A stretch of 24,646 bases of DNA, from NCBI GenBank assembly GCA_013374505.1, contig QENJ01000041.1, positions 1 to 24,646 of the forward strand, read 5' to 3'. The notes below the pieces were generated by a model. That model worked only from the letters and a program-made list of their open reading frames with translations, was not told where the DNA came from and did no database searches. Source of the stretch: Candidatus Methanophagaceae archaeon. Its GTDB lineage: Archaea > Halobacteriota > Syntropharchaeia > Alkanophagales > Methanospirareceae. Shown here piece after piece: positions 1 through 8,733 of the stretch (position 1 is the stretch's first letter; each line of letters begins with the position of its first letter). The translations under genes were made by a program, and so were the position numbers.

Positions 1-526
1 GTGGCTCTATGATTTTGTAGCCAAATTCACGTTCCGAGTCAATGCCCAACTGCGTGAGAATATTATGCTGCCTTTTGATCCCCGCAACCGTCTCATCCAC
101 ATCGGTCAGTATAGTACCCTGCAGAAGAAATTTCGCACCTATATCCCGTACAAGTTCACCAAACACATCACGATAAAAAGTTTGTGTAATCGCTTCCCGC
201 TTCTCTTCGGGATCCGTTACACCGCTCAAGGCAGCAAAGAATTGCCTTTGTGCATCTACAACTTCTACTTTTATGCCTAAATCCGCAAATAGCGAAACTA
301 CCTGTTCCGCTTCCCCTTCCCGCATCAAACCAGTGTCAATGAAATATGTCTTCAGTCTCTCACCCAGAGCGCTATGACCAAGCATAGTAACTGTCGAAGA
401 GTCCACACCGCCAGATAAAGCGTTAATCGCGAAATCAGTACCAACAATAGCCGAAATTTCCTCTTCTTTCTCACTCACGAATTTTTTGGGGTCCAAATTT
501 TTTATTCCCATCTCTGCGGTCTCCAT
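1..526 (-). CDS. guaA: GMP synthase, ATP-pyrophosphatase subunit (partial, 3' end outside window)
   Basis: Minus-strand reading gives 175 codons running off the left edge. The enzyme family activates XMP with ATP and aminates it to GMP; in many archaea the ATP-PPase is a separate protein (GuaAB) working with a glutaminase subunit. The PP-loop SGGVDSS lies at about residues 38-44 after an N-terminus containing DPKKFV, and the downstream block GAKFLLQGTILTDV followed by IKRQHN matches the GMP synthase family. No glutaminase domain precedes the PP-loop, so this is the split archaeal form. The start is ATG at 526; a second in-frame ATG at 511 is possible because nothing resembling a strong ribosome site decides between them. 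It diverges from dnaG across 145 bp. Identification is firm; the C-terminal dimerisation domain is not visible. Confidence 0.87.
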   Translation of the reverse strand, partial: METAEMGIKNLDPKKFVSEKEEEISAIVGTDFAINALSGGVDSSTVTMLGHSALGERLKTYFIDTGLMREGEAEQVVSLFADLGIKVEVVDAQRQFFAALSGVTDPEEKREAITQTFYRDVFGELVRDIGAKFLLQGTILTDVDETVAGIKRQHNILTQLGIDSEREFGYKIIEP

Positions 527-671
527 ACTCTATGTTCATTAGCTTTTTATCTTAATACTATTACAGAATATAAATGTGGTACTGTCAGTTCAGGTTGTCA
601 GAATAAATGGATATGGCGAAGGTAAAGCAAAAAGACAAAGGTGATGCAACCTTTGATGGGAATAAAAAAAA

Positions 672-1844
672 ATGCACGATATAGATACAACAAAATACGT
701 GGTTCATGCTAACATCACAGCCGAGGGTTTTGTAGAGAAATCTGATGTGGTGGGTGCAATATTTGGCCAGACAGAGGGATTATTAGGCGAGGATTTAGAC
801 CTGAGAGATCTGCAGAAGAGCAGTAGAATCGGTAGAATAGAGGTAAATGTCGAGTCAAAAGGCGGTAAATCCGCGGGTGAAATACTCATCCCATCGGGCT
901 TGGATAAGGTAGAGACGGCAATACTTGCCGCTTCTCTGGAGACCATAGATCGAGTGGGTCCGTGTGTTGCGCATGTCGAGGTAACAAAGATGGAGGACAT
1001 AAGGGCGACAAAGAGAAAACGGATAACCGACCGAGCAAAAGAGATAATGCGTAACGTTATCGAGACGACAATTGACAGCGATATGATGGTGAGCGAGGTG
1101 AAACAATCGGTGCGGATGGAAGAGATAACGCAATATAAAAACTTGCCCGCGGGACCAAACATAGATAATTCGGATGCGATTATAATCGTGGAGGGTAGGG
1201 CAGATGTGTTAAACCTGCTAAAATATGGCATTAAAAATACAATAGCTGTGGAAGGCACGAATATCCCCGCCACAATACCTAAACTAAGCAAGAGGAAGAC
1301 CGTTACTGCGTTCTTTGACGGTGATAGAGGTGGAGACCTCATTTTAAAGGAGCTTTTACAAGTTGCGGAGGTGGATTATGTCGCCACGTCACCCGAAGGG
1401 CGAAGCGTAGAGGATATGTCGTACAAGGAGATTTCAAAAGCGTTGCACAATAAAGCGCCGTCAGAACAGGTAGAGAACAGCAAGGGGAAGAAGCCGCAGG
1501 AGCAGACAAAGGTGATACAGAGGAAAAAAGCTAAGGTAACAGAGAAGAAGGAAGATTCTTTAGCCCCATTCAAAACGCATTTGGAAGAGCTTGAAGGTAC
1601 GCTTAAGGCACGAATGTTAGACGAAGAGAAGAATATAGTAAAAGAGACAACAGTAAGAGACCTTGCAACTGAATTGAAAGAGGCGGACGCGAGTGTAAAG
1701 GGCGTGGTATTTGACGGTCTGATAACCCAGCGAATAGTAGATCTCGCAAAAGAGAAGGACTTAGAATACGTAGTAGGGATAAAAGAGGGGGACGTTGCTA
1801 AAAGGCCCACGTCACTTAAGATTCTAACGTCAGAATCCGTCTGA
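672..1844 (+). CDS. dnaG: Archaeal DnaG-type primase (TOPRIM protein)
   Basis: 390-aa archaeal DnaG homologue. The N-terminus (KYVVHA, then IFGQTEGLLGEDLDLRDLQKS at about 31-51) is diagnostic. A TOPRIM domain spans about 168-245, with the catalytic glutamate in EGRAD (174-178) and the metal-binding aspartates in DGDRGGD (216-222). A Lys/Glu-rich linker (about 262-300) leads to a conserved C-terminal domain. Archaeal DnaG makes short RNAs in vitro and associates with the exosome; whether it primes replication here cannot be read from sequence. The ATG at 672 gives the usual N-terminus (cf. xxDTTKYxxHA). A 25-codon overlapping ORF from 607 precedes it in another frame, and the A9 run just before the ATG separates the two frames. 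It is convergent with the PAC2 gene and separated from it by a terminator. Confidence 0.95.
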   Translation: MHDIDTTKYVVHANITAEGFVEKSDVVGAIFGQTEGLLGEDLDLRDLQKSSRIGRIEVNVESKGGKSAGEILIPSGLDKVETAILAASLETIDRVGPCVAHVEVTKMEDIRATKRKRITDRAKEIMRNVIETTIDSDMMVSEVKQSVRMEEITQYKNLPAGPNIDNSDAIIIVEGRADVLNLLKYGIKNTIAVEGTNIPATIPKLSKRKTVTAFFDGDRGGDLILKELLQVAEVDYVATSPEGRSVEDMSYKEISKALHNKAPSEQVENSKGKKPQEQTKVIQRKKAKVTEKKEDSLAPFKTHLEELEGTLKARMLDEEKNIVKETTVRDLATELKEADASVKGVVFDGLITQRIVDLAKEKDLEYVVGIKEGDVAKRPTSLKILTSESV

Positions 1845-1850
1845 AACACT

Positions 1851-1892
1851 GGGTGATCTACACCCATATCCCTTTTTTTTTTATCTTTTTAT
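1851..1892 (+). terminator. Hairpin plus T-run terminator of dnaG
   Basis: Seven bases after the dnaG stop, GGGTG (1851-1855) pairs perfectly with CACCC (1861-1865) across a 5-nt loop. A run of ten T (1873-1882) and a further T-rich stretch follow. Archaeal termination mainly needs the T-tract; the hairpin makes this look intrinsic-like. Confidence 0.6.
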
Positions 1893-1944
1893 TTACCTAC
1901 TGAATTCGTGTTTGTGATTTTTTGATACTAACTAACCCTTGAGG

Positions 1945-2703
1945 TTACCGGATGTACCCCAGCTCTTCATCTCGGGTCCTCGGTATCTGCGCTTGCTCCA
2001 TCTCTTTCAGTCGTTCGACCACCCGTTCCATCTCTTCTGCACGTTCTTCCAAATCCTGCATGTCTATTTCAAGATTTAATGCTTGACATAGGACTTTGAG
2101 TACCGCCTGTGCACTTTTGGGGTCCACCAAATAACCAGAAGTAAGGCCAAGCAAGCAAACCGCGGGAAAGCCTCTAAGTTTACCAAGACCTAACAGAAGT
2201 CCGGAAGCGCCTACGATGCTCCCTCCGGGCTCTTCTTCACGGAATTCCACACCATATTCTTTCATCTCGCCCACAAGCTCTAATTCATTCGCGGCGCCGA
2301 GCACTACCTGTTTCTCCACTAGCTGACCTATGCCATATCCACCAAGGCTATAAATGCGAGATACGTCATACTGCTGTGCAATGTCAAGGAGCTTCTCAGT
2401 AATGAAATAATGGCCCTCATTTGTTACACTCTGCTGGTCGCCAGTGATGATCACCAAATCCTGCTTCTTTGATTTATAGGCATATATCTCATTTTTACAT
2501 AAGTGGACAGTTCCGTCGTCATTCACTAATACCTGAGCTGGGAAATGCCATGAGTATATCTCTATTATCTTCTCGGCTTTTAGCTCCTGTATCATATGCT
2601 CAGCTACTAATTTACCTACGTTTCCTACTCCTGGGAGCCCTTCTATCATTACCGGCTTCTTCAATTTCAACTTCTTCAATTCATGCACTTCTATCTCTTC
2701 CAT
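1945..2703 (-). CDS. PAC2-family protein (proteasome-assembly-chaperone-like)
   Basis: 252-aa PAC2-family protein. Visible hallmarks are EGLPGVGNVGKLVAEHMI near residues 21-38, a central GDQQSV, SLGGYGIGQ at about 119-127, GxSGLLLGLG near 165-175 and the C-terminal GLTSGYLVDPKSAQAVL block. The C-terminal ~35 residues are Glu/Arg-rich and probably coiled. Archaeal relatives (PbaA/PbaB) resemble eukaryotic proteasome assembly chaperones PAC1/PAC2; direct function is unproven for most. The gene overlaps the end of nop10 by 23 bp (ATG 2703, nop10 stop at 2681-2683), so the pair is cotranscribed and probably translationally coupled. The nop10-PAC2 order recurs in euryarchaea. Convergent with dnaG. 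Confidence 0.85.
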   Translation of the reverse strand: MEEIEVHELKKLKLKKPVMIEGLPGVGNVGKLVAEHMIQELKAEKIIEIYSWHFPAQVLVNDDGTVHLCKNEIYAYKSKKQDLVIITGDQQSVTNEGHYFITEKLLDIAQQYDVSRIYSLGGYGIGQLVEKQVVLGAANELELVGEMKEYGVEFREEEPGGSIVGASGLLLGLGKLRGFPAVCLLGLTSGYLVDPKSAQAVLKVLCQALNLEIDMQDLEERAEEMERVVERLKEMEQAQIPRTRDEELGYIR

Positions 2704-2851
2704 ATTTCATCATCCTTCTATATTTACCATAAGGGTCTTTAGGTGAGAACCTTGGCGGCAGTGGATTCTTCGTCACACACCCGCACTTATTACATACTTC
2801 TTTTAATGTATATTCACCACACACTTCGCACTTTCTTATCTTTGATCTCAT
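2681..2851 (-). CDS. nop10: Ribosome biogenesis protein Nop10 (H/ACA RNP subunit)
   Basis: 56-codon gene starting MRSKIRKCEVCGEYTL. Archaeal Nop10 is a 50-65-residue zinc protein that binds Cbf5 and completes the H/ACA guide-RNA pseudouridylation complex. Cysteines 8, 11, 20 and 23 form the zinc site, and the C-terminal half carries PLPPRFSPKDPYGKYRR, the conserved Cbf5-binding linker and helix. The reading frame ends GRDRSA-stop inside the start of the PAC2 gene. In related euryarchaea the ribosomal protein genes L44e and S27e and eIF2-alpha often lie upstream of nop10. Here the upstream neighbour is a decayed surface-protein gene, so that cluster appears broken. Confidence 0.92.
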   Translation of the reverse strand: MRSKIRKCEVCGEYTLKEVCNKCGCVTKNPLPPRFSPKDPYGKYRRMMKYGRDRSA

Positions 2852-2879
2852 TTAAAAGTTTCTCACCCGTCTGCATATC

Positions 2880-2917
2880 TTGATATAAACTGTTTGATAT
2901 AAACATCTATAAAATAA
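2880..2917 (-). promoter_or_regulatory. TATA-like promoter region of nop10
   Basis: Read on the minus strand, the element GTTTATATCAA occurs twice within about 27 bp. The proximal copy lies roughly 30 nt before the nop10 ATG, the spacing expected for a short-leader archaeal transcript. A GTGAG stretch near the ATG may act as a weak ribosome site. The same A/T-rich block also precedes the small plus-strand ORF at 2918, so it could act in both directions. Confidence 0.45.
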
Positions 2918-3076
2918 ATGTCTTTTTCATCGAACAAATGGGACTGCACGAATCTAACAAGTGATGCCGTAGTGCTTATGGCTTACAAGGGGCAGCAATA
3001 TGCGAAAAGAGTGGTTAGATGGCTCGCCGCTACCTCTTTTATTCGCAATAAAAGCGTTATCAAAATAACCGGATAG
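2918..3076 (+). CDS. Small ORF, 52 aa, unrecognised (doubtful)
   Basis: ATG at 2918 to TAG at 3074-3076, coding MSFSSNKWDCTNLTSDAVVL and then a basic segment with YAKRVVRWLAATSF. It sits 5-10 bp behind an A/T-rich TATA-like stretch and overlaps the last 17 bp of the decayed surface-protein gene on the other strand. I do not recognise a family. It could be a fragment of an older gene, perhaps a transposase piece, or chance. The only support is the open frame and the upstream A/T block. Confidence 0.25.
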   Translation: MSFSSNKWDCTNLTSDAVVLMAYKGQQYAKRVVRWLAATSFIRNKSVIKITG

Positions 3077-3376
3077 CGGGTATCCAGTCCGTATGCTTCT
3101 TGCCGTTGGCATCCGTGAACTCTGTGCAGTTTAGCCAGCCGTTATCTGTCCGTAGCGCTGGTGCATGATGAATCTGCGGATACGAGCCGGTACGGATGGT
3201 GTAGTTGTATGTTTCGTTTGCTACAAGCGTGAACGGGTGGTTAAAGTATATGTTGTTCCCATCTTCTTGATAGCCCCTCCACTGCGGTGACTCGATATGC
3301 CATGTATCGTTATAAATTTTAGCGTTTTCGGGGTGTCCGCCGGTGCCTGTGCATGGGTATGTATAAAGATTTTGCA

Positions 3377-3386
3377 CGGTGAGAGG
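3377..3386. repeat. Left 10-bp target-site duplication of the MITE
   Basis: CGGTGAGAGG, identical to 3552-3561 and immediately abutting the element's left terminal inverted repeat. In the host gene it encodes the PLT residues at the join. Confidence 0.85.
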
Positions 3387-3551
3387 GCACAATCGATTTT
3401 TCCAGTGAAATCACTATACCCCCTAACTTTACCGCAGAGCACGCAGAGAAGGCAGAGACATTAGAAGAACCAAGCGGAGTTTGGAACACACTTAAACTCT
3501 GCGCCCTCTGCGATCTCCGCGTTGATAAATCACTGGTTTTTTCGATTGTGC
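3387..3551. mobile_element. 165-bp non-autonomous palindromic (MITE-like) element
   Basis: Both ends carry the inverted repeat GCACAATCGA, then six or so A/T bases, then CCAGTGA. Inside, each arm has three 9-bp-spaced units: CGCAGAG at 3433 and 3442 and GGCAGAG at 3451 on the left, and CTCTGCG at 3497 and 3506 and CTCCGCG at 3515 on the right. The whole element can therefore fold into one long interrupted hairpin. It is flanked by a perfect 10-bp direct duplication. It has no ORF of its own and sits inside the surface-protein gene. Deleting the element plus one duplication copy rejoins QPLT to VQNLYTYPC in frame, which proves insertion. GCAGAG-periodic palindromes are a recurring dispersed-repeat style in environmental prokaryotes; the helper transposase is not in this window. 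Confidence 0.85.
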
Positions 3552-3561
3552 CGGTGAGAGG
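3552..3561. repeat. Right 10-bp target-site duplication of the MITE
   Basis: CGGTGAGAGG, identical to 3377-3386, immediately outside the right terminal repeat. A perfect duplication suggests the insertion is not ancient. Confidence 0.85.
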
Positions 3562-5541
3562 TTGGTTTAGTTTTAATGTGCCCGTGTGTGTGCCTGAGAT
3601 GCTTGGATACGTTTCTTTGCCTGTGTCGAATTCTTTTTTCTCTTCAAGTTCAATTGTAATACTTTGAGTATATTGTGGTTGTGTTGCAGCATGCTCCCAT
3701 TTTACTGGAACATCCTAGGATACCGTCACACTTCCGAGCTCGCTTACTGGCAGCGTTACTGTATTACTATACTCCGTATCCCATTGACCCTGTGTTTTAT
3801 CAAGCCATAACTCAACATCTTTTGGGTTATCCACCAAAACAGAGAAGTTATATGATTGGTTCTGATTCAAGTCCTCCCAATCACCATGAAAATCGATAAG
3901 GTAATCGGGAAAGAACACATCTACTTCAAATTCTGGGGGGTAAGAAGAATCAATAACTTTTCCTCTGATTGAAGGGCCACCTGAAACCGAAGGTGTTATT
4001 GGTATAATCGTGATATTTACTCGGGTATAGCCATCCTCATCCATTGTATTTACAACCATATCAGCCCATGGGTTACTTTGTACTTTTTCTTCTGGCAGTT
4101 GAAAATCAATGCATGTGGTAAAACCCTCTTTTAACGGAAGCACCCATGTGTAGTTCTCCCCTATATGATTGAAAGGCAAGAAAGAACAATTATATGATTC
4201 CCAAGTGCCGGTATAAAATGTAGAAGTGCCGGTATATGTAATGTCTATTGGAGTTGAAATCGTAATTGTTACGTTATCTAAATTTTGTACGTCCCCAATG
4301 TCCACATCCCACCCTATATCAAAGTTATACGTTTGGTTGTGGTCAATATAAGTCTCAGATGTGTATAACCACTCTGTTTTAAAAACGTCCACATCTGTTC
4401 TCGGTACTGGTGGAGGTAAAGGTGGCAACTCACCTATTGGATCCCCGAAGGGGTAATGGTCTATGCTATCGCTATCTATATAATAAGGTTGTGAGCCGTT
4501 ACTTGGGTTACCGGTGCATTCGTGGTCGCTCCAGTAGTTCCCGCCGATAACTGAACCCATGTCCCATGAGTTGTTACTACTATCATCAGATGCTTGTTCA
4601 TCGTTGTATATCAAGTTGTTGTGATAAATTTGGTTATCGCTGGAGTTTTTTGCGCAGATGCCAATATCCTCATTTGCATACACGATATTATTGGTGATTA
4701 TATTGTTGGATGAATTTTTCAATTTTATTCCACCATCATCATTTAAATAAATAACATTGAAAGTTATTGTATTATGTGAAGACCCCCACACAACTGGCTC
4801 CCCACTCCACGAACGACCTAAACGAATGCCGTAATTACCATTTGAATAAATGGTGTTGTTTGCAATATAATTATATAATGAACCTCTCACATCAATTGCC
4901 TCTCCAGTAACCGAATATATCGTGTTGTTGGTAACTGTATTGTGCGATGACCCGTCTTTTCTATACCTTCATCATCACAATCGAATATTTCGTTATTTGA
5001 GATTACATTGTATGATGAAATCGTTACTTCGATACCATCAGTATCACTGCCACCCATTACGGAATGTATTATATTGTCAGTTATTGTGTTGCTATTTGAG
5101 GAAGGGGATATATCAATTCCAGTATTCCAACAATTCCTTATCGTGAACCCACTGAACACAATCATCGGCGGTTATATAATCCCCTTGTTACCACCACAGG
5201 CATCGATGATTGTGGTCTCTCTGTTCTCGCCCTGCAGTCTAAGTGACTTATCCACAATTACAGACTCGTTATACGTTCCATCGTATACATATATAGTATC
5301 ATTATCTTGCGCTGCATCCACCGCATCCCGTATCTTCGTAAAGTTTATCCCCACGCCACCGTCATCATCCACATACCACGTATCCGCCGACACAGTTCCC
5401 GTCAATACCAACATAGTAACAGCAAAACAAACCGATACGAGCCCATATCTAAACTTTTCCATTCCTCTTTCCCCCTCCCTTTAGCTTAATCTAATAGCAG
5501 GTATCCCCTTTTATAAACTTTCCCATTTCTGTCCGTAAAGT

Positions 5542-5682
5542 ATGTGCTTTCTTGAGGATGGCATAGAACACTATCATGGCTACCTGGCTAACGACTATGA
5601 GTGCAATGATGCGCAAATACTCAATGAGAAAAGCAGGAGGTGGCGGATCGAGAATTTATTTGATGATTTTATATTCTTATAA
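5542..5682 (+). pseudogene. Possible C-terminal transposase fragment in intergenic region 5463-5876
   Basis: The 414-bp gap between the surface-protein gene and lhr has one noteworthy piece: a 46-codon frame with ANDYECNDAQILNEKSRRW followed by RIENLFDDF. The W-x-I-E-x-x-F signature after a run of polar residues resembles the C-terminal (Y-R-x-R-W-x-I-E) part of DDE transposases. It stops after DDFIFL, and coding-like sequence continues in other frames up to about 5730. It is too short to assign to an IS family. The rest of the gap holds nothing else I can support apart from A/T-rich lhr upstream sequence around 5830-5870. Confidence 0.3.
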
Positions 5683-5888
5683 CGAGAAGCATAAGATGGC
5701 TGTTGAGTCACTGCTGAGGAAGCTTGTATGAATCGGGCAGAAATTTACCCGTATCATGGCTGGGAAATAAAACTATTGCAGTCAGGTTTAAATAAAGAGG
5801 TAACATATATTTCATCGTGAAAATCCCTGAGTTAATAAATTTAGCACTGAGCCATTCCAAGTAATAGACTAAAATAGTGGTCAAAGCC

Positions 5889-8723
5889 ATGAACACATTC
5901 TCTTTGCTCAATGCGCAGATTCAGGAGGTATTAAAAACGAGATTTGCGTCACCCACGGAACCACAGGAATTGGGCATCCCACCCATTTTAGCGGGTAATG
6001 ACGTATTGCTCATAGCACCCACGGGTTTCGGGAAGACAGAAGCGGCTATTTTACCTGTGTTCCACCAGATATTAGAGGCGGAAGAACATGCAAGTGGCAT
6101 TTCCGTGCTTTATATCACGCCGTTACGTGCTTTAAACCGTGACATGCTTCTACGATTAGAGAAGTGGGGCGCAGCACTCGGTATTAACATAGAGGTGAGA
6201 CACGGCGACACCACCGCGTATAAAAGACGGCAACAAGCATTAAAACCGCCGGATGTCCTTATCACAACACCAGAAACAGTACAGGCAATTTTACTGGGTA
6301 AACGGCTGCGGGAGAGTCTGAAATCGGTGCGGCATGTGATAATAGACGAAGTACATGAATTGGCTAATTGCAAACGAGGCGCACAGCTTGCGATTGCGTT
6401 AGAACGAATAGCAGTGCTTGCAGACGATTTCCAGCGAATATGCTTGTCTGCAACAGTAGGCAACCCGGAAGAAGTAGCGAAGTTCTTTTCACGGCATAAA
6501 GAAATGCAGGTGGTGAACACAGTCTCCACAAAAGCGATGAAAATAGCTGTTTTGAGTCCGGGCAGCACGAAAAAAGACGTGTTGTCGGCAAAGAAATTAG
6601 GCGTTGACCCCGCAGTGTTCGCACATGTAAAAGCCATAAAGAAGGTGGTAAAAGCGCGTAAATCGTGTTTGATCTTTGTGAACACACGTAGAGCAGCGGA
6701 GATGCTTGCGGCGCTCATAAACAAGTTTGAACCAGGACTAATCGGTGTTCATCACGGATCGCTGTCACGGGAGATGAGAATAGAAGCCGAGGAAAAAATA
6801 AAAAACGGAGAGATAAAAGGCTTGATTTGTACCAGTTCCATGGAACTCGGAATTGACATCGGCTCAATTGATATGGTGATTCAGTACGCATCGCCACGTG
6901 AAGTAACGAGATTGGTGCAAAGAGTAGGTCGTGCTTCTCATTCGTTCCAAAGAACGTCTTCGGGCAAGATCATTGCTCTTACTCCAGACGACGTGGCAGA
7001 ATCGTTAGTGATTGCAAGAAGAGCGAAGTCCGGCGAAATAGAGGATATTAAGCTAAAAGAACGCTCGTTAGATGTCTTAGCGAACCAGATTTGCGGTGTG
7101 CTACTGGATTTTGGCATGGTTCCGCGGAATAAACTTCATGCTTTGATAACTCGGGCATACCCATTCAGAAACGTCTCTTTCGAGACTATGACGCGGGTGA
7201 TAAAGCAATTAGAGGATGAATGGTTGGTAAGATTAGATGGTGAACTGCTAAGACAGACAAAAAGCACGAGGATCTATTATTATGAGAATCTCTCGATGAT
7301 CCCGGACGAGCGAAAATATAAGGTGTTTGATATGGTGACCTGTAAGCTGATCTGCATGCTGGATGAACGATTCGTGCTGAATTTCGCGACTACCGGTGCG
7401 TTGTTCGTTGCGAAGGGCGAGACGTGGCGAATAGTGGACCCTGATGTGGACGAGGATGGTGAGCGGATAAAAGTAGAACCCGGGGTGAAAAAAATAGGCG
7501 AGATACCCAATTGGGGAGGCGAAGAGATACCCGTGCCTTTTGCCATTGCACAGGAAGTGGGAGATTTACGAGCTAAAATCGCGGCTTTTATCGTCTCAAA
7601 CAAGACGTCAAAATTAGCGGAGGAACTGCCACAAGAATATGGGATGACTGCCGAATCTTTTAAGCCGCTTATAGAACTAATAACTAAGCAAATTGCGGAG
7701 GGGTGTGTGGTGCCAACAGCGACTGAAATGGTCGTGGAAATGGCAAAAGACGGTACAGAGGTGATATTAAACGCATGTTTCGGACATCTTGTGAACGAAA
7801 CGTTTGGACGGGTGCTAATCGCTTTACTCGGCGCCCGCATCGGAGCGGACATATCCCTGGAGATAGACCCGTACAGGATAAAATTAAAATCCGGCAGAAA
7901 GATAACGAAAGAAGTATTGAAACTGACGCTGTGTTCAATCGAGCCCGAATTCGTGCGGTTAATAATTAAAACGACACTGAAAAATTCGTTTCTGTTTAAA
8001 TGGGAATTGTTGAACGTGGCGAAGCGATTCGGTGCGCTGCAAAAGACTTTCGACAGAAGACAGATTTCTGCGGATAAGCTGGTAAAACTATTCTCAGACA
8101 CGCCGATATACGAAGAGACGGTAAATGACGTTTTCGCGGATAAGCTGGATGTAGCGCGTACAGAGGAAGTGGTGAGTAAGATAAAATCGGGCGCGATAAA
8201 TGTATGTTTCTCCGCTCCTAGTCCCATTGGAACTGCCGGGTATTTGAGTTGGCGAGATATGCTAGCTGTGGATAGGGACGAGGGCTTAATTATAGATGCG
8301 CTGCGGAATAGGATTTTAAACGACCGCGTAATCTTATTCTGTGTGAGTTGCAAGAAATGGGACTCGGTACTGCGTGTAAAGACAATTATAGAACTCGGAG
8401 CGGACTCGCTCGTCTGCCCGTTCTGCAATTCGAGGCTGATTGCGGCATTGAAACCGTGGGAGAAAGAAGAACTAAAACTTGTGAAGAGGCGCGGCACCGA
8501 TAGTGAAACAGAGACTACAGCGCGAGTGAAGAGGGTGTATCGGAATGCAAATCTGGTTCTGTCACATGGTGTCCTTGCTGTGATTGCGCTTGCAGCACGT
8601 GGTGTAGGTCCGGAAGTGGCATCGAAGATAATAAGGAGGTCTAAAGATGCCGATGTGTCGTTTTATCGTAATATACTGGAAGAAGAGAGGCGGTATACTA
8701 GGACAAAACGATTCTGGGCTTGA
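5889..8723 (+). CDS. lhr: Lhr-type superfamily 2 ATP-dependent helicase
   Basis: About 944 aa with the archaeal Lhr layout. Numbering from an in-frame GTG at 5877 (4 codons longer), the Q-motif region is near 24-35, Walker A APTGFGKT at 47-54, TPLRALNRD near 81-89, Walker B DEVHE at 157-161 and SAT at 191-193. RecA domain 2 has HHGSLSREMR at about 292-301, TSSMELGIDIG near 319-329 and the arginine-finger motif QRVGRASH at 348-355. A winged-helix and Lhr-core region follows. A zinc ribbon CVSC...CPFC lies near 822-849, close to the C-terminus. Lhr proteins translocate 3'-5' on ssDNA and act in repair and fork processing. ATG 5889 is preferred over GTG 5877 because neither has a clear ribosome site. 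Convergent with orc1/cdc6, with 10 bp between stops. Confidence 0.92.
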   Translation: MNTFSLLNAQIQEVLKTRFASPTEPQELGIPPILAGNDVLLIAPTGFGKTEAAILPVFHQILEAEEHASGISVLYITPLRALNRDMLLRLEKWGAALGINIEVRHGDTTAYKRRQQALKPPDVLITTPETVQAILLGKRLRESLKSVRHVIIDEVHELANCKRGAQLAIALERIAVLADDFQRICLSATVGNPEEVAKFFSRHKEMQVVNTVSTKAMKIAVLSPGSTKKDVLSAKKLGVDPAVFAHVKAIKKVVKARKSCLIFVNTRRAAEMLAALINKFEPGLIGVHHGSLSREMRIEAEEKIKNGEIKGLICTSSMELGIDIGSIDMVIQYASPREVTRLVQRVGRASHSFQRTSSGKIIALTPDDVAESLVIARRAKSGEIEDIKLKERSLDVLANQICGVLLDFGMVPRNKLHALITRAYPFRNVSFETMTRVIKQLEDEWLVRLDGELLRQTKSTRIYYYENLSMIPDERKYKVFDMVTCKLICMLDERFVLNFATTGALFVAKGETWRIVDPDVDEDGERIKVEPGVKKIGEIPNWGGEEIPVPFAIAQEVGDLRAKIAAFIVSNKTSKLAEELPQEYGMTAESFKPLIELITKQIAEGCVVPTATEMVVEMAKDGTEVILNACFGHLVNETFGRVLIALLGARIGADISLEIDPYRIKLKSGRKITKEVLKLTLCSIEPEFVRLIIKTTLKNSFLFKWELLNVAKRFGALQKTFDRRQISADKLVKLFSDTPIYEETVNDVFADKLDVARTEEVVSKIKSGAINVCFSAPSPIGTAGYLSWRDMLAVDRDEGLIIDALRNRILNDRVILFCVSCKKWDSVLRVKTIIELGADSLVCPFCNSRLIAALKPWEKEELKLVKRRGTDSETETTARVKRVYRNANLVLSHGVLAVIALAARGVGPEVASKIIRRSKDADVSFYRNILEEERRYTRTKRFWA

Positions 8724-8733
8724 GGGGTCGAAA

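Larger units (their letters stand above)
3060..5462 (-). pseudogene. Secreted right-handed beta-helix (NosD/PbH1-like) surface protein, decayed and MITE-interrupted
   Basis: Starts MEKFRYGLVSVCFAVTMLVL with a cleavable signal peptide ending near VSA-D, behind a purine-rich ribosome site (GGGAGGGGG). The mature part has the YVDDDGG/INFTKIRDAVDAAQ entry typical of periplasmic-copper-binding/NosD-like proteins. Repeated NNTIYSN-type parallel beta-helix rungs run to GGNYWSDHECTG, followed by beta-sandwich segments. A C-terminal domain contains HPFTLVANETYNYTIRTGSY and ends TDWIPAIRLF. Four lesions break the frame: an in-frame TAA at 5172-5174, a 1-nt frameshift near 4951-4956 (GIEKT joins SSHNT in the next frame), an in-frame TAG at 3715-3717, and the 165-bp insertion at 3387-3551 plus its 10-bp duplication. 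The repaired product would be about 740 aa. Archaeal homologues are exported surface proteins; no enzyme activity is implied. Confidence 0.85.

Noticed and set aside
607..684. 25-codon ORF ahead of dnaG, one base out of frame with it
   Set aside because: The dnaG start at 672 already matches family N-termini, and the mini-ORF has no recognisable product. An A10 instead of A9 run would fuse them, but there is no evidence that this occurs.
704..1342. Long minus-strand frame opposite dnaG
   Set aside because: Shadow of the dnaG coding bias; the plus-strand protein is unmistakable.
3433..3521. CRISPR-like array, because of regular short repeats
   Set aside because: Units are 7 bp at 9-bp spacing, arranged as two inverted arms; this is a palindromic mobile element.
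7280..8497. 405-aa minus-strand frame opposite lhr
   Set aside because: Serine/isoleucine-rich shadow translation with no domain; the plus strand encodes conserved helicase sequence throughout.
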